64,000 nucleotides of DNA from Chloroflexota bacterium (lineage in GTDB: Bacteria; Chloroflexota; UBA6077; FW602-bin22; JACPRP01): contig JAMCWX010000064.1 in assembly GCA_023480885.1 (NCBI GenBank), positions 1-64,000 of the forward strand. Reading direction: 5' to 3'. Below, in pieces: positions 1 through 8,819 of the stretch. Within the stretch, counting starts at the first letter, position 1; each line of letters starts with the position of its first letter. The notes under the pieces were generated by a model that had not been told where the DNA came from, ran no database searches, and was given only the letters and a program-made list of their open reading frames with translations. The position numbers were made by a program, and so were the translations under genes.

Positions 1-140
1 AGGGGTCACGAGCGGGATTAGTCTACCATGGCAGTCTATCCCAACGCTAATAGGATGCTATGCCAGCAGCTGGCCGAGCAGCAACACGTTTTGATAACTT
101 CGGCCACACCCAACGGCAACCGAATCTCGTATGTCCCGTC

Positions 141-169
141 TTGGCATCTCCAAAGGCAATTGCTATAAT
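141..169 (+). promoter_or_regulatory. Sigma-70-type promoter for the 218-976 lipoprotein gene
   Basis: A -35 box TTGGCA (141-146) is separated by 17 bases from a perfect -10 box TATAAT (164-169). Transcription would start near 176, about 40 bases before the ATG at 218. Nothing else is recognisable in the first 217 bases. Confidence 0.6.
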
Positions 170-217
170 AGGTCCCACCCGCCCTGAGCACCCCATACGC
201 TACTGGAGAGTGCGGCA

Positions 218-976
218 ATGAAGCTCCTGGCGGTCCTCTCTGTCGTTTTGTCCCTTGTCCTCGCGGGTTGCGGCGCGGCCGGCCAGACTCGTGCCGCGAC
301 CGCTACACCGGCTGCCGCGGCCGGAGCGGGAACACCAGCGGCGACAGCCCCGCGACCCCCTGCGACGACTGAAGCGCCGAGCAGCACGCCACGGCCGACG
401 TCGATTCAGACGGCCACTGTCGCCGCGCCCCGATCTTCGACACCAACGACCATTTCCAAGACGCCTTCGCTAGATTCGACGTCCGTCGGATTGATCTCCA
501 TACCCAACGCAACTGTCGTCTATTATGACATTGCCGGCTCGACCGAGCGCGAGCTCCGCGCCCAGCTAGATGCCCTCGGCCCAGTCGATCAGTCCGGTTG
601 GCTAGGAGACGCCTACACGGGTTGGAATATCTCCTGGCGCTGGCCGGCGTACGCCAACGGCTCGTGCCAACTGGCGAACGTCAAGGTCACGTACGAGATC
701 AAAGTCACGTTCCCTCGCTGGATCCCGCCCAGGAACGCGTCGCCAGAGATGGTCGCCAGGTGGGAGACATATACTCGCGCTTTGGCAGAGCACGAGAAAG
801 GCCACGTCGATTTCGTCGTGCAAACCATTCCGTCGGTGGCGGAAGCGATCAAGAAGGCGACCTGCAACACGGCTAATGCAGCCGCAGAGAAGGTGCTCGA
901 TCGCATTCGGCAGCACGACGTCGAATACGACGCCGCCACCAAACACGGCGCCACCCAGGGTGCGAGGTTTCCGTAG
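218..976 (+). CDS. Secreted DUF922-like lipoprotein, putative Zn-dependent protease
   Basis: Predicted 252-residue lipoprotein. The N-terminus is a type II signal peptide with lipobox LAGC (Cys near residue 18), followed by a Ala/Thr/Pro-rich low-complexity linker to about residue 85, typical of a cell-surface tether. The folded part (about 95-235) contains HEKGH near residue 192, an HExxH-type zinc-binding motif, in the context EHEKGHVDF that is characteristic of DUF922 proteins (described as bacterial secreted Zn-dependent proteases). Two further Cys (in GSCQL and ATCNT) could form a disulphide. The gene has its own promoter and stands alone. Catalytic activity is inferred from the motif only; the substrate is unknown. 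Confidence 0.75.
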   Translation: MKLLAVLSVVLSLVLAGCGAAGQTRAATATPAAAAGAGTPAATAPRPPATTEAPSSTPRPTSIQTATVAAPRSSTPTTISKTPSLDSTSVGLISIPNATVVYYDIAGSTERELRAQLDALGPVDQSGWLGDAYTGWNISWRWPAYANGSCQLANVKVTYEIKVTFPRWIPPRNASPEMVARWETYTRALAEHEKGHVDFVVQTIPSVAEAIKKATCNTANAAAEKVLDRIRQHDVEYDAATKHGATQGARFP

Positions 977-1059
977 GCGTAACGCTCAGCCTTGTTGGCA
1001 GATCTTCAGCGAGTCTGACATGCTGACTTTCAGAAGTGAACTCGCGGGAGGGACGCGAT

Positions 1060-1200
1060 ATGTTGGTAAAGATATGGGAGATGACGTGGTCGTTTTCCGG
1101 GCCCGATGGACGAGCGACTTTTGAACTGGCAAGCATCGACGGAGAGCCCGCCATTCGGTGGCGCCGCATCGGCAACCATCGGATATTCCGTGAGCCATAG
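1060..1200 (+). CDS. Small 46-residue protein of unknown function
   Basis: A short ORF with a strong ribosome-binding site: GGGAGGG at 1046-1052, seven bases before the ATG at 1060. It ends in TAG at 1198-1200. The peptide begins MLVKIWEMTWSF and continues with GRATFEL, then RWRRIGNHRIF. It is rich in Trp and Arg, with an orderly beta-strand-like pattern rather than random composition. No signal peptide or membrane segment is visible. It lies 84 bases after the lipoprotein gene and converges with the MBL gene ending at 1221. I do not recognise a characterised family; toxin or antitoxin status is possible but unsupported. Confidence 0.5.
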   Translation: MLVKIWEMTWSFSGPDGRATFELASIDGEPAIRWRRIGNHRIFREP

Positions 1201-1220
1201 GCATGGAATGCCAATCTTCG

Positions 1221-2060
1221 TCAATCTTCCGTAGATCCAGCCAATACAGTCATCAGGTCCTCACCGATGATGATCTCACTGGCAAACTCTTCGGCGCTCT
1301 CACGCGCTATCGCAGCAGTATCTACGCCAGGTAAGAAGTGTGTCAGAACAAGCTTGCGAACACCTGCTTCACGAGCAATCCTGCCGGCATCACGTGGCGA
1401 GGTGTGGTGCTCTCGCAAACTGCTCCACACCGTCTTGGCCTCGCCGGAGCGATATTGATCCGAACTCGCCAGGCTGCAATCTTGAATCAGCACGTCAGCA
1501 CCTCGCGCCAACGCCACCAGTTCGGGGCAATACGCCGTGTCCCCGGAGATCACAAGTGAGTGCTCTCCAAAATCGAAACGATAGGCGACGGTGTAAATGC
1601 TGTGCTTTACCTCGGCCGCAGTGATTCGGTAACTGTCAGCCTGGACTATACTTCCTGGCTCTATCTCGGTAACCTTGATATCCCATAGTCCAGAACTTGG
1701 CCGTCCAAGCGATAGACGATACTCAATATCCTGTTTGTATAGATCGGTGAAAAGGGCATCATTCAAGCGAGCTAAGCCACTCGGCCCCCATACCGAAAGG
1801 GCACGCCTTCCAAAGTTCCACCCTCCAAGGACAAACTGACCATAGCCGAGCGTGTGATCAGTGTGAAGATGAGTGAATAGCAGTTTCTTGACAGAGCCAG
1901 GATCGATGTTAGCCCGCAATAATTGCGAGGTAGTACCATCTCCACAATCCACCAAAAACAACTCATCGCCAACGTGCACAACTTGGCTGGGACCCGACCT
2001 ATACAGAGAGGGACGTGGACAGCCCGTTCCCAACAGCGTGACACTCAATTTCTTGTTCAA
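1221..2060 (-). CDS. Metallo-beta-lactamase-fold hydrolase (RNase Z / arylsulfatase-like)
   Basis: MBL-fold hydrolase of the RNase Z/AtsA-like type. The first strand carries VTLLGTGCPRP, then the metal motif THLHTDHTLGY (HxHxDH) and later ISGDTAYCPEL and LTHFLPG, giving the usual two-metal ligand set. I place the start at TTG 2060 because AAGGAAGG lies eight bases upstream; GTG at 2069 or 2111 would lengthen it by 3 or 17 residues. The start lies inside the 3' end of the ABC ATPase gene (stop at 1999), so translation is probably coupled. Position as last gene of a NitT/TauT-type import operon suggests it hydrolyses the imported compound or a derivative; the substrate is unknown. Confidence 0.8.
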   Translation of the reverse strand: MNKKLSVTLLGTGCPRPSLYRSGPSQVVHVGDELFLVDCGDGTTSQLLRANIDPGSVKKLLFTHLHTDHTLGYGQFVLGGWNFGRRALSVWGPSGLARLNDALFTDLYKQDIEYRLSLGRPSSGLWDIKVTEIEPGSIVQADSYRITAAEVKHSIYTVAYRFDFGEHSLVISGDTAYCPELVALARGADVLIQDCSLASSDQYRSGEAKTVWSSLREHHTSPRDAGRIAREAGVRKLVLTHFLPGVDTAAIARESAEEFASEIIIGEDLMTVLAGSTED

Positions 2061-2856
2061 TCTGTACACCTTCCTTATCCTCGTCTTCCAACGTATTGGG
2101 TAAAGCCGCACGCTCTTCGTAGAGAAGGGCCAGAATCTGCGCTTCCGTATCGCGCAGGTCCGGATCGGTCGCCTTTCGCATTGATTGAGGACGATCGATC
2201 TCGAAAGTAGCCTTTACGCGCACAGGCCGTTTCGTATACACGATTATGCGGTCACCGAGCAAGACAGCCTCTTGCGTATCGTGGGTCACGAAGATCACCC
2301 CCTTCGGTGACCGCTGCCAGATGTTGCTGAACAACTCGAGCAGATACAACCGCAACTGAGCATCGACCGATTTGAAAGGCTCGTCCATCAGCAGGAGATC
2401 AGGATTCATCGCGAAAGCCCTGCCGATGCAAACTCGTTGCTGCATACCCCCTGACAGTCTATTTGGATAGTGCTTCTCGAAGCCTGTCAGTCCGAGCAAG
2501 TCTATGTAGCGCTTGGCTACACTAAGTCGCTCGTTTTCAGAAACTCTCCGTGCGGCCAGTCCGAAGGCCACGTTGTCGATGACGCTCTTCCAGGGCAACA
2601 ACCGCAAATCCTGAAACATATAGCCAAGTACTATATCTGGATTCCCCGGCGGACGGCCGCCGACTTCGATCTTGCCATTCTGACACGGCAACAGGCCTGC
2701 GACGAGGTTGAGTGTGGTACTCTTGCCGCATCCAGACGGACCAACGATCACGACGATTTCTTCTCGACCGACCTCGAAGCTTACGCTGTCGAGAACCTGG
2801 TTATTGCCATAACCAAAGCGCACGTCGCTCAGTCCAACCAGAGGTTCTACTGCCAC
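1999..2856 (-). CDS. ABC transporter ATP-binding protein, NitT/TauT type
   Basis: 285-residue ATPase of the SsuB/TauB/NrtD group. Walker A is GPSGCGKST (about residues 39-47), signature LSGGMQQRV and Walker B LLLMDEPFKSVD, followed by the switch His in VTHDTQEA. A C-terminal extension of about 40 residues beyond the ATPase core is rich in Glu and Asp and overlaps the next gene. The start is GTG, overlapping the permease stop codon by ten bases, which indicates a tightly coupled operon. It should energise import of the ligand bound by the 3610-4596 lipoprotein. Confidence 0.9.
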   Translation of the reverse strand: MAVEPLVGLSDVRFGYGNNQVLDSVSFEVGREEIVVIVGPSGCGKSTTLNLVAGLLPCQNGKIEVGGRPPGNPDIVLGYMFQDLRLLPWKSVIDNVAFGLAARRVSENERLSVAKRYIDLLGLTGFEKHYPNRLSGGMQQRVCIGRAFAMNPDLLLMDEPFKSVDAQLRLYLLELFSNIWQRSPKGVIFVTHDTQEAVLLGDRIIVYTKRPVRVKATFEIDRPQSMRKATDPDLRDTEAQILALLYEERAALPNTLEDEDKEGVQIEQEIECHAVGNGLSTSLSV

Positions 2857-3638
2857 TTGACGATCATCCTTTCAATCGTACGGAAGATCCCATTATCCAC
2901 AATCAGGAACAGGAAAACGAAAACCAGCGTCCACACAAATACTTCGTCGGTCTTGATATAATCGCGAGCCTTCAGCATAGCGTAGCCTAAGCCGCTTGAC
3001 GAGCCCAACATCTCGGCAACAATCGCAATCTTCCAGGCGAAGGCCATGCTGACAGTCAGGGCCGAGAAGATATATGGGAGAATCGAGGGCAAGTACACAT
3101 CCCTGACAATCATCCAATAGGGAGCACGGTGTGTCCGGGCCATTTCGACCAACCGACGATCGACCTGCTGCACACCTTTTAGAGTATTGACCAGAGCGAT
3201 AGGAAGCGTGATGACAAAAATCACGAAAATTGGGCTGGCCTCCGTAAGACCGAACCAAATGACAGCCAGGAACGCCCAGGACAGGCCAGGAATTGCCATC
3301 ACAATCGTCACCGGCACGCGCACGAAATCCAGCAGATACTTGTTGCTGCCCATAGCAATTCCCAGACCGATGCCCAACACAGTGGCCACGCTGTAACCCG
3401 CAACTGTTCGATAAACGGTAGGCCAGAGTTGTTGCTCGATCTCGCCTTGCAACAGCAGCCTCAGGAATGTATGCGCCACTTCCACCGGGCCAGGCAAGAG
3501 ATACGATGGGTAGAGCAGCGATATTCCCTGCCAGATGCCGAGAATCGCTAAGACGCCAACCACATTCCGAAGCAAGGTCGGGTTGTAGAGCCTCGGCGCG
3601 AAAGCGAACCTATTGTACGCTGGCAAAGATCTTATCAT
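2847..3638 (-). CDS. ABC transporter permease, SsuC/TauC-like
   Basis: Membrane permease of the binding-protein-dependent type with about six transmembrane helices. The EAA-like loop is seen around EMARTHRAPYWMIVRDVYLPSILPYI, which contacts the ATPase. I favour the ATG at 3638, preceded by GGCAAGGTG, over the ATG at 3662 that lacks a ribosome-binding site; both overlap the 3' end of the substrate-binding gene. It is the second gene of a four-gene minus-strand operon. The family imports sulfonates, taurine, nitrate, or thiamine precursors; sequence alone does not say which. Confidence 0.88.
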   Translation of the reverse strand: MIRSLPAYNRFAFAPRLYNPTLLRNVVGVLAILGIWQGISLLYPSYLLPGPVEVAHTFLRLLLQGEIEQQLWPTVYRTVAGYSVATVLGIGLGIAMGSNKYLLDFVRVPVTIVMAIPGLSWAFLAVIWFGLTEASPIFVIFVITLPIALVNTLKGVQQVDRRLVEMARTHRAPYWMIVRDVYLPSILPYIFSALTVSMAFAWKIAIVAEMLGSSSGLGYAMLKARDYIKTDEVFVWTLVFVFLFLIVDNGIFRTIERMIVKWQ

Positions 3639-4596
3639 CGGGCACCTTGCCTGCAACAGCATCAGGCGTCGAATCGTTGATTATACGCCACAGGGTTCTC
3701 AAGGATTCCTTATCTGCCTCGGTCATAGGCCGGCTATAAAGCTTCACCCGCGTAAACGAGTCCTCGATAACCTCGGGCTTCATCTTGAGAGGCTCCGAGC
3801 CAATCTTAGCAGCTTCCTTGGGATTGTTATTTACCCACTCGATCATTTCTCTTTCGATCTGTAGCACCTTGCGCACCGTATTGGGATTCTTGGCCAGGAA
3901 ATCACCCTTCACCACGGTGACCCCGTGAATCCAGGGCTCTTTCCCCGTATCCTTTTTCCATTCTTCACCGCCGGACATGGCGATCTTATAGCGGCCAGTG
4001 GCAAGGGCTACCGAAGCGTTGGGCTCCCAGGCGGGGAAAGCATCGATGTCACCTTTGTCGGCAAACTGAACCAGCACAGGTGGAGGGCCATCGACAAAAC
4101 GAACGTCCTTATCGAGATCGAGCCCCGCGGATTTCATGAGGTATTTCTCGACAATCGCCGTAGTCCCCGCCAGCCCGGGCAGGCCAACTCTCTTGCCTTT
4201 AAGGTCCTTGTACGACGCAATAGTCGAGTTCTTGGGCACCATCATAAAATCCGGTGCAGGCAGTTGGCCCTGGATAATTTTGACATCCACACCCTTGTTG
4301 TACAGGTTAGCCGAAGTCGCCGAGCCCATCGTCGCTATGTCTATGGAACCGCCCATAATAGCCTGAATGAGCTCTGTTTCCTGTGCGAAGGGATAGAACG
4401 TGATGGCGAGACCTGCATTCTCGAACTTCTTCTGGTTTTGACCTGCCAACCAGAAGAGAGCCGCCGGCGCATTGACATAGCCAACGCGCAACGTAGTTGT
4501 CTCAGATTTCGCCGCTGGCCCCGATCCCGCACAGGCAGGAAGTAACAAGGCCAAGACAAGAAAGAGAACAGGGGCGACCGAAAGAGCTTTCCTCAC
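3610..4596 (-). CDS. ABC transporter substrate-binding lipoprotein, NMT1/SsuA-like
   Basis: 328-residue periplasmic-type binding protein anchored as a lipoprotein: the signal peptide ends in LLPAC (Cys near residue 22). The mature part begins TTTLRVGYVNAPAALFWLAGQ, typical of the SsuA/TauA/NMT1 family, followed by MGSIDIATMGSATSANLY and GLPGLAGTT ligand-pocket segments. It starts with GTG 4596 after AAAGGAG. It is the first gene of the operon SBP-permease-ATPase-MBL hydrolase. Ligand candidates from the family are alkanesulfonates, taurine or related organic anions; no sulfur-assimilation gene adjoins it, so this is uncertain. Confidence 0.88.
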   Translation of the reverse strand: MRKALSVAPVLFLVLALLLPACAGSGPAAKSETTTLRVGYVNAPAALFWLAGQNQKKFENAGLAITFYPFAQETELIQAIMGGSIDIATMGSATSANLYNKGVDVKIIQGQLPAPDFMMVPKNSTIASYKDLKGKRVGLPGLAGTTAIVEKYLMKSAGLDLDKDVRFVDGPPPVLVQFADKGDIDAFPAWEPNASVALATGRYKIAMSGGEEWKKDTGKEPWIHGVTVVKGDFLAKNPNTVRKVLQIEREMIEWVNNNPKEAAKIGSEPLKMKPEVIEDSFTRVKLYSRPMTEADKESLRTLWRIINDSTPDAVAGKVPDDKIFASVQ

Positions 4597-4660
4597 AGCG
4601 CGATGCTCCTTTCATACAGATATGCAGTTACGCTAAGTGCCAGAACAACCGCAATTCAGT

Positions 4661-4689
4661 TTAATACCACACCATTCGTAAAATAGCAA
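4661..4689 (-). promoter_or_regulatory. Putative promoter for the 1221-4596 ABC operon
   Basis: On the minus strand TTGCTA (4689-4684) is followed after 17 bases by TATTAA (4666-4661), about 65 bases before the GTG start at 4596. Both boxes match the consensus at four of six positions, so this is a moderate prediction. The rest of 4690-4940 holds no recognisable gene. Confidence 0.4.
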
Positions 4690-4941
4690 TAGGCTTTGCC
4701 AATTCTGCTACTAAACCACACTGAATATGCGTCACAGTATCGTTACTCGTTAATGTCAGGGGGCGCCTCGACTAATACTCTTTCCCTTCGCGCGTTTCAT
4801 GACTTTCGTGGTTCCGTTCGCTCGTGGCAATTGCGAAACGACCATCGGGAAATAGCAAGAGATCCGCCAACCCCTGCTGGAAACTGCTTTGTAGACAGCA
4901 CGTCCACTCTATGCTATCTTTATGCTGCCACGGACACGAAC

Positions 4942-4970
4942 TTGACACGAAATTGAGATAGTGATATGCT
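4942..4970 (+). promoter_or_regulatory. Sigma-70-type promoter of hrcA-grpE-dnaK
   Basis: A perfect -35 box TTGACA (4942-4947), a 17-base spacer, and a -10 box TATGCT (4965-4970). The predicted transcription start, about 4977, lies inside the CIRCE operator, so bound HrcA would block RNA polymerase directly. Confidence 0.8.
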
Positions 4971-4974
4971 GTTG

Positions 4975-5001
4975 TTAGCACTCAAAGGGTGAGAGTGCTA
5001 A
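4975..5001 (+). promoter_or_regulatory. CIRCE operator (HrcA binding site)
   Basis: A perfect inverted repeat TTAGCACTC, nine-base spacer, GAGTGCTAA matches the CIRCE consensus exactly. It overlaps the transcription start of the operon and lies just before the hrcA ribosome-binding site AAGGAG (5008-5013). Established knowledge: HrcA binds CIRCE and represses groE/dnaK operons until heat shock. Here it makes hrcA autoregulated. Confidence 0.95.
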
Positions 5002-5020
5002 CCAAGCAAGGAGTTTGCAA

Positions 5021-6046
5021 ATGCGCGAGCTAACCGAAAGACAACGAAGGCTCCTTGGTCTTATCGTCAAGGAGTATGTCGAGACTGCCGCTCCCGTAGG
5101 CTCCCAGGTCTTGGTGCGCAAAGGTGCGCTCAACGTCAGCCCGGCGACCATTCGCAACGAAATGATGGAGCTGGAGGAGACGGGTTACATCTACCAGCCC
5201 CATACTTCCGCTGGCCGGGTCCCAACGGATGCTGGTTATCGTCTTTTCATCGGAGATATGTTAGAGGAAAGCGAGCTAGATTCGAGCGAGCAGCGCACCA
5301 TCCTTCACCAGTTTCATCAGGTGGAGCTGGAGATGGAGCAGTGGACTCAACTGGCCGCGTCGATCCTGGTGCATATGGCGAATAACGCGGCGATCGTCAG
5401 CGCACCGTCGGCGCCGCAGTGCAGGCTGAAGCACCTAGAACTCGTGCCGGTTCAGGAGAAGCTGGCGCTGCTCGTGTTGGTGCTGGACGAGGGACACGTG
5501 CGCCAGAAGATGGTGGCCGTTGCCGATAATCTGGCCGAAGACGAGCTAGGCACGACAGCACGCAAGCTTACTGCACACTATCGCGGCCTTTCCGCCTCGG
5601 AGATCAAAGATAAGCTCGTACCCAACCACTCTTCCTTCGAGGGCGAGGTTCGCGACGCAGTGGTGCACACGATGCGGCAGGTCGACGCGAGCAGCTTCAC
5701 CGAGGTCATTTTCGATGGCCTGGTGATGATGCTGCGGCAGCCCGAGTTCTTCGGTACCGAGAAAATTCATCTAATACTGGAAGCCCTGCAGCAAAGAGAC
5801 GTGGTGGCCACCATCGCACCCGAGATAGTTCACTCCGAAGGCGTCAGGGTGATCATCGGCGAGGAGTTTAAGTCGCCATCCCTGCGCGAATGCACGGTCG
5901 TCATCTCGCGCTACGGCTCGACAGACAGAGCCGCTGGCGTCCTGGGCGTGCTCGGACCCAAGCGCATGCATTATGAGCGTGCCATTCCAGCGGTCCGCTA
6001 TGTCTCGCGCGTGATGACCGGCTTGCTGCAAGAGCTTTATAGCTAG
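5021..6046 (+). CDS. hrcA: Heat-inducible transcription repressor HrcA
   Basis: 341-residue HrcA. The N-terminal winged helix begins MRELTERQRRLLGLIVKEYVE and includes the family hallmark SPATIRNEMMELEETGYIYQPHTSAGRVPTD. The central GAF-like and dimerisation regions follow, with a C-terminal GPKRMHYERAIPAVRYVS motif. I chose ATG 5021, seven bases after AAGGAG, rather than the TTG six bases upstream. It is the first gene of hrcA-grpE-dnaK and is preceded by a perfect CIRCE, so it represses its own operon. GroEL, the usual helper of HrcA folding, is not in this window. Confidence 0.96.
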   Translation: MRELTERQRRLLGLIVKEYVETAAPVGSQVLVRKGALNVSPATIRNEMMELEETGYIYQPHTSAGRVPTDAGYRLFIGDMLEESELDSSEQRTILHQFHQVELEMEQWTQLAASILVHMANNAAIVSAPSAPQCRLKHLELVPVQEKLALLVLVLDEGHVRQKMVAVADNLAEDELGTTARKLTAHYRGLSASEIKDKLVPNHSSFEGEVRDAVVHTMRQVDASSFTEVIFDGLVMMLRQPEFFGTEKIHLILEALQQRDVVATIAPEIVHSEGVRVIIGEEFKSPSLRECTVVISRYGSTDRAAGVLGVLGPKRMHYERAIPAVRYVSRVMTGLLQELYS

Positions 6047-6078
6047 ATTCATCACCTTTCAGGAGGCTGGAAATAATA

Positions 6079-6672
6079 ATGCACGATAAGAAAGGAAGGG
6101 AGCACGAGAGCGGGCAAGCAGCAGCCGCTCGCCACGGGGAAGAGGCCGCTAGCGACTTCGAGGCTCTCAAGAGACAACTGGAGGAAGAGACTGCCAAGGC
6201 TGACGATTACCTCAAGCACTGGCAGCGAACTCAGGCCGACTTCATCAATTATAAGCGGCGGGTCGAGCAGGAGAGGGCAGATCAGCTCAAGTACGCGAAC
6301 GCCTCCCTCATTCTGAAGATACTGCCGGTCATCGACGATTTTGATCGCGCCTTCGCGAGCCTGCCCCACGAGGTCCAGCAAATGACCTGGTTTGACGGCA
6401 TCGCGCTCATCGACCGCAAACTGAGGTTCGTCTTGGAGCAGGAAGGCGTGACTGCTATCGAGGCGCTTGGCAAGGACTTCGACCCGACCCTGCATGAGGC
6501 GGTGATGTTCGAGGAGGGCGCAGACCCGCAGCATGGCAAGGTCGTCGCCGAGTTGCAGAAAGGCTACAAACTGCACGACCGCGTCGTTCGCCCCACGCTG
6601 GTTAAGGTCGGACAGTTGCCTCAGGAGGAAGCGCCCAAGGCCGACGAAGGCGACCAGGCAGACCAAGGCTAG
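6079..6672 (+). CDS. grpE: Nucleotide exchange factor GrpE
   Basis: 197-residue GrpE. An acidic, flexible N-terminus precedes the long coiled-coil (about 30-85, LKRQLEEETAKADDYLKHWQRTQADFINYKRRV), then the four-helix and beta-wing domain ending in the family signature VVAELQKGYKLHDRVVRPTLVKVG. It releases ADP from DnaK. The gene follows hrcA after 32 bases with an AGGAGG site and precedes dnaK by 33 bases, so all three genes are co-transcribed under CIRCE control. Confidence 0.96.
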   Translation: MHDKKGREHESGQAAAARHGEEAASDFEALKRQLEEETAKADDYLKHWQRTQADFINYKRRVEQERADQLKYANASLILKILPVIDDFDRAFASLPHEVQQMTWFDGIALIDRKLRFVLEQEGVTAIEALGKDFDPTLHEAVMFEEGADPQHGKVVAELQKGYKLHDRVVRPTLVKVGQLPQEEAPKADEGDQADQG

Positions 6673-6705
6673 CATCGTGATCTAATAGTTCAGGAGGAAG
6701 CAATT

Positions 6706-8622
6706 ATGGCAAAAGTGCTGGGCATTGATTTGGGAACAACTAACTCTTGTATGGCCGTGATGGAGGCTGGAGAACCCACGGTCGTCGAGAACGCCGAAGG
6801 CGGACGAATCACGCCTTCTATTGTGGGTATAAATACTAAGACGAGCGAACGGTTGGTTGGTCAGGTAGCCAAGCGCCAGGCGATCACCAATCCAGAGAAC
6901 ACTATCTTCTCGATAAAGCGGTTCATGGGCCGCAAGTTCAGCGATCCCGAGGTGCAGCGCTCGATGGGTCTCGTGCCCTACAAGCTGACCGGGGCGGCTA
7001 ACGGCGACGTCCAGGTGTGGATGGGCGGCAAGGCGTACTCGCCACCCGAGATCTCGGCCATGATCCTGCAAAAGATGAAGCTGGACGCCGAGGCCAAGCT
7101 GGGCGAGAAGATCACGCAGGCCGTCATCACCGTGCCAGCTTACTTCAACGACTCGCAGCGACAGGCAACAAAGGACGCGGGCAAGATCGCCGGACTCGAG
7201 GTGCTCAGAATTATCAACGAGCCGACGGCTGCATCCCTGGCCTATGGGCTGGACAAGGACAAGAAGAAGGATGAGACTATCGCCGTCTACGACCTCGGTG
7301 GTGGCACGTTCGACGTCTCCATCCTCAGATTGGGCGAAGGCGTATTCGAGGTCATCTCCACGAACGGCGATACACACCTGGGCGGCGACGATTTCGACCA
7401 GCGCGTGATCGACTGGATCATCTCCGAGTTCAAGCGCGACCAGGGCATAGACCTGAAGCAAGATCGCATGGCCTTGCAGCGCCTCAAGGAGGCAGCGGAG
7501 AAGGCTAAGTGCGAGCTGTCGACGGTTATGCAGACGGAGATCAACCTGCCATTCATCACCGCCGACGCCACAGGCCCCAAGCACCTGGCGATGACCCTGT
7601 CGCGAGCCAAGCTGGAGCAGCTCGTCGCCGACCTGATCGAGAGGACCGCTGGACCGTGCAAGCAGGCCCTATCGGACGCGGGGCTATCGCCGAACCAGAT
7701 CGACGAGGTCGTGCTCGTCGGTGGAATGACCAGAATGCCGGCCGTAGTGGACAAGGTCAAGACACTGTTCGGCAAAGAGCCTCACAAGGGAGTAAACCCC
7801 GACGAGGTGGTGGCCGTCGGCGCGGCCATCCAGGCTGGCGTGCTCAAGGGCGAGGTCAAGGACGTGCTGCTGCTGGATGTCACGCCGCTGACCCTGGGAA
7901 TCGAAACCCTCGGCGGAGTAATGACGCCACTTATTACACGCAACACGACGATTCCAACGTCCAAGAGCCAGATTTTCTCGACCGCGAGCGATAGCCAGAC
8001 CAGCGTCGAGATACACGTGCTGCAGGGCGAGAGGCCAATGGCCACCGAGAACAAGACCATCGGCAGGTTCATCCTCGACGGCATACTGCCTGCGCCGCGC
8101 GGCATTCCGCAGATCGAGGTTGCCTTCGACCTCGACGCCAACGGCATCCTGAACGTTTCGGCCAAGGACAAAGGCACCGGCAAGGAGCAGAAGATCACCA
8201 TCACGGCGAGCTCGGGCCTCTCGAAGGACGAGGTCGAGAAGATGGTTCGCGAAGCCGAGGCGCACGCCGAGGAAGACCGCAAGCGACGCGAGGAGATCGA
8301 GACCAAGAACCAGGCCGACACGCTAGCTTACTCGGCAGAGAAGATGCTGCAGGAGCACGGCGACAAGGTGCCAGCCGATTTGCGCAGCGAGATCGAGGGC
8401 AAGATAGCCGCCCTCAGGTCGGCGCTGCAGGGTGGAGACGTCAACTACATCCGTTCGACGATGCAGGATCTTTCCACCGCCATGCAGAAGGTTGGCAGCG
8501 CGGTCTACCAGCAGCAAGGTGGCCAGCCTGGGCAAGGCGGACCTGGCGACCAGCATGGAGGAGAGCAACCTGGAGGCAAGCCCGACGAGGGCACCATCGA
8601 GGGCGAGTTCCGCGAAGTATAG
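6706..8622 (+). CDS. dnaK: Molecular chaperone DnaK (Hsp70)
   Basis: 638-residue Hsp70. The N-terminal ATPase has [26 protein letters not shown] and [12 protein letters not shown]; the substrate-binding domain starts after the [19 protein letters not shown] linker. The C-terminal lid ends in a Gly/Gln/Pro-rich tail and GEFREV, usual for bacteria. It refolds and disaggregates proteins with GrpE and a J-protein. An AGGAGG site precedes the ATG. Unusually for a Gram-positive-style hrcA-grpE-dnaK-dnaJ operon, dnaJ does not follow; a VanZ-like gene comes next after a palindromic spacer. Confidence 0.98.
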   Translation: MAKVLGIDLGTTNSCMAVMEAGEPTVVENAEGGRITPSIVGINTKTSERLVGQVAKRQAITNPENTIFSIKRFMGRKFSDPEVQRSMGLVPYKLTGAANGDVQVWMGGKAYSPPEISAMILQKMKLDAEAKLGEKITQAVITVPAYFNDSQRQATKDAGKIAGLEVLRIINEPTAASLAYGLDKDKKKDETIAVYDLGGGTFDVSILRLGEGVFEVISTNGDTHLGGDDFDQRVIDWIISEFKRDQGIDLKQDRMALQRLKEAAEKAKCELSTVMQTEINLPFITADATGPKHLAMTLSRAKLEQLVADLIERTAGPCKQALSDAGLSPNQIDEVVLVGGMTRMPAVVDKVKTLFGKEPHKGVNPDEVVAVGAAIQAGVLKGEVKDVLLLDVTPLTLGIETLGGVMTPLITRNTTIPTSKSQIFSTASDSQTSVEIHVLQGERPMATENKTIGRFILDGILPAPRGIPQIEVAFDLDANGILNVSAKDKGTGKEQKITITASSGLSKDEVEKMVREAEAHAEEDRKRREEIETKNQADTLAYSAEKMLQEHGDKVPADLRSEIEGKIAALRSALQGGDVNYIRSTMQDLSTAMQKVGSAVYQQQGGQPGQGGPGDQHGGEQPGGKPDEGTIEGEFREV

Positions 8623-8638
8623 AGACTAAATGAACCAC

Positions 8639-8776
8639 GGGGCGTTCGTGAATTGCAGTTTGACCTGCAAATCGAGTAATGTAAATAGCGTAGCGCGGGG
8701 GCTCGTCCCCCGCTAGGTTAGCAGTAGACAGGCTACATCTGACCAAGTCGTAGAGATTCATTATCACGAACGCCCC
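8639..8776. repeat. 138-bp element with 13-bp terminal inverted repeats
   Basis: GGGGCGTTCGTGA at 8639-8651 is matched by its exact reverse complement at 8764-8776. Inside sits a GC-rich hairpin, GGGGG-ctcgt-CCCCC, around 8697-8711. No ORF is present. It fills most of the gap between dnaK and the VanZ-like gene. It could be a miniature non-autonomous element or a long terminator-type structure; no target duplication is evident. Confidence 0.45.
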
Positions 8777-8819
8777 CACACCCGCCCTGCCGATTGAACA
8801 CCTTACGGAGGCCAGTTTA

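Noticed and set aside
7017-8265. Large minus-strand and alternate-frame ORFs inside dnaK, mutase and carboxylase genes
   Set aside because: They are shadows produced by GC-rich codon usage of the true genes on the other frame.
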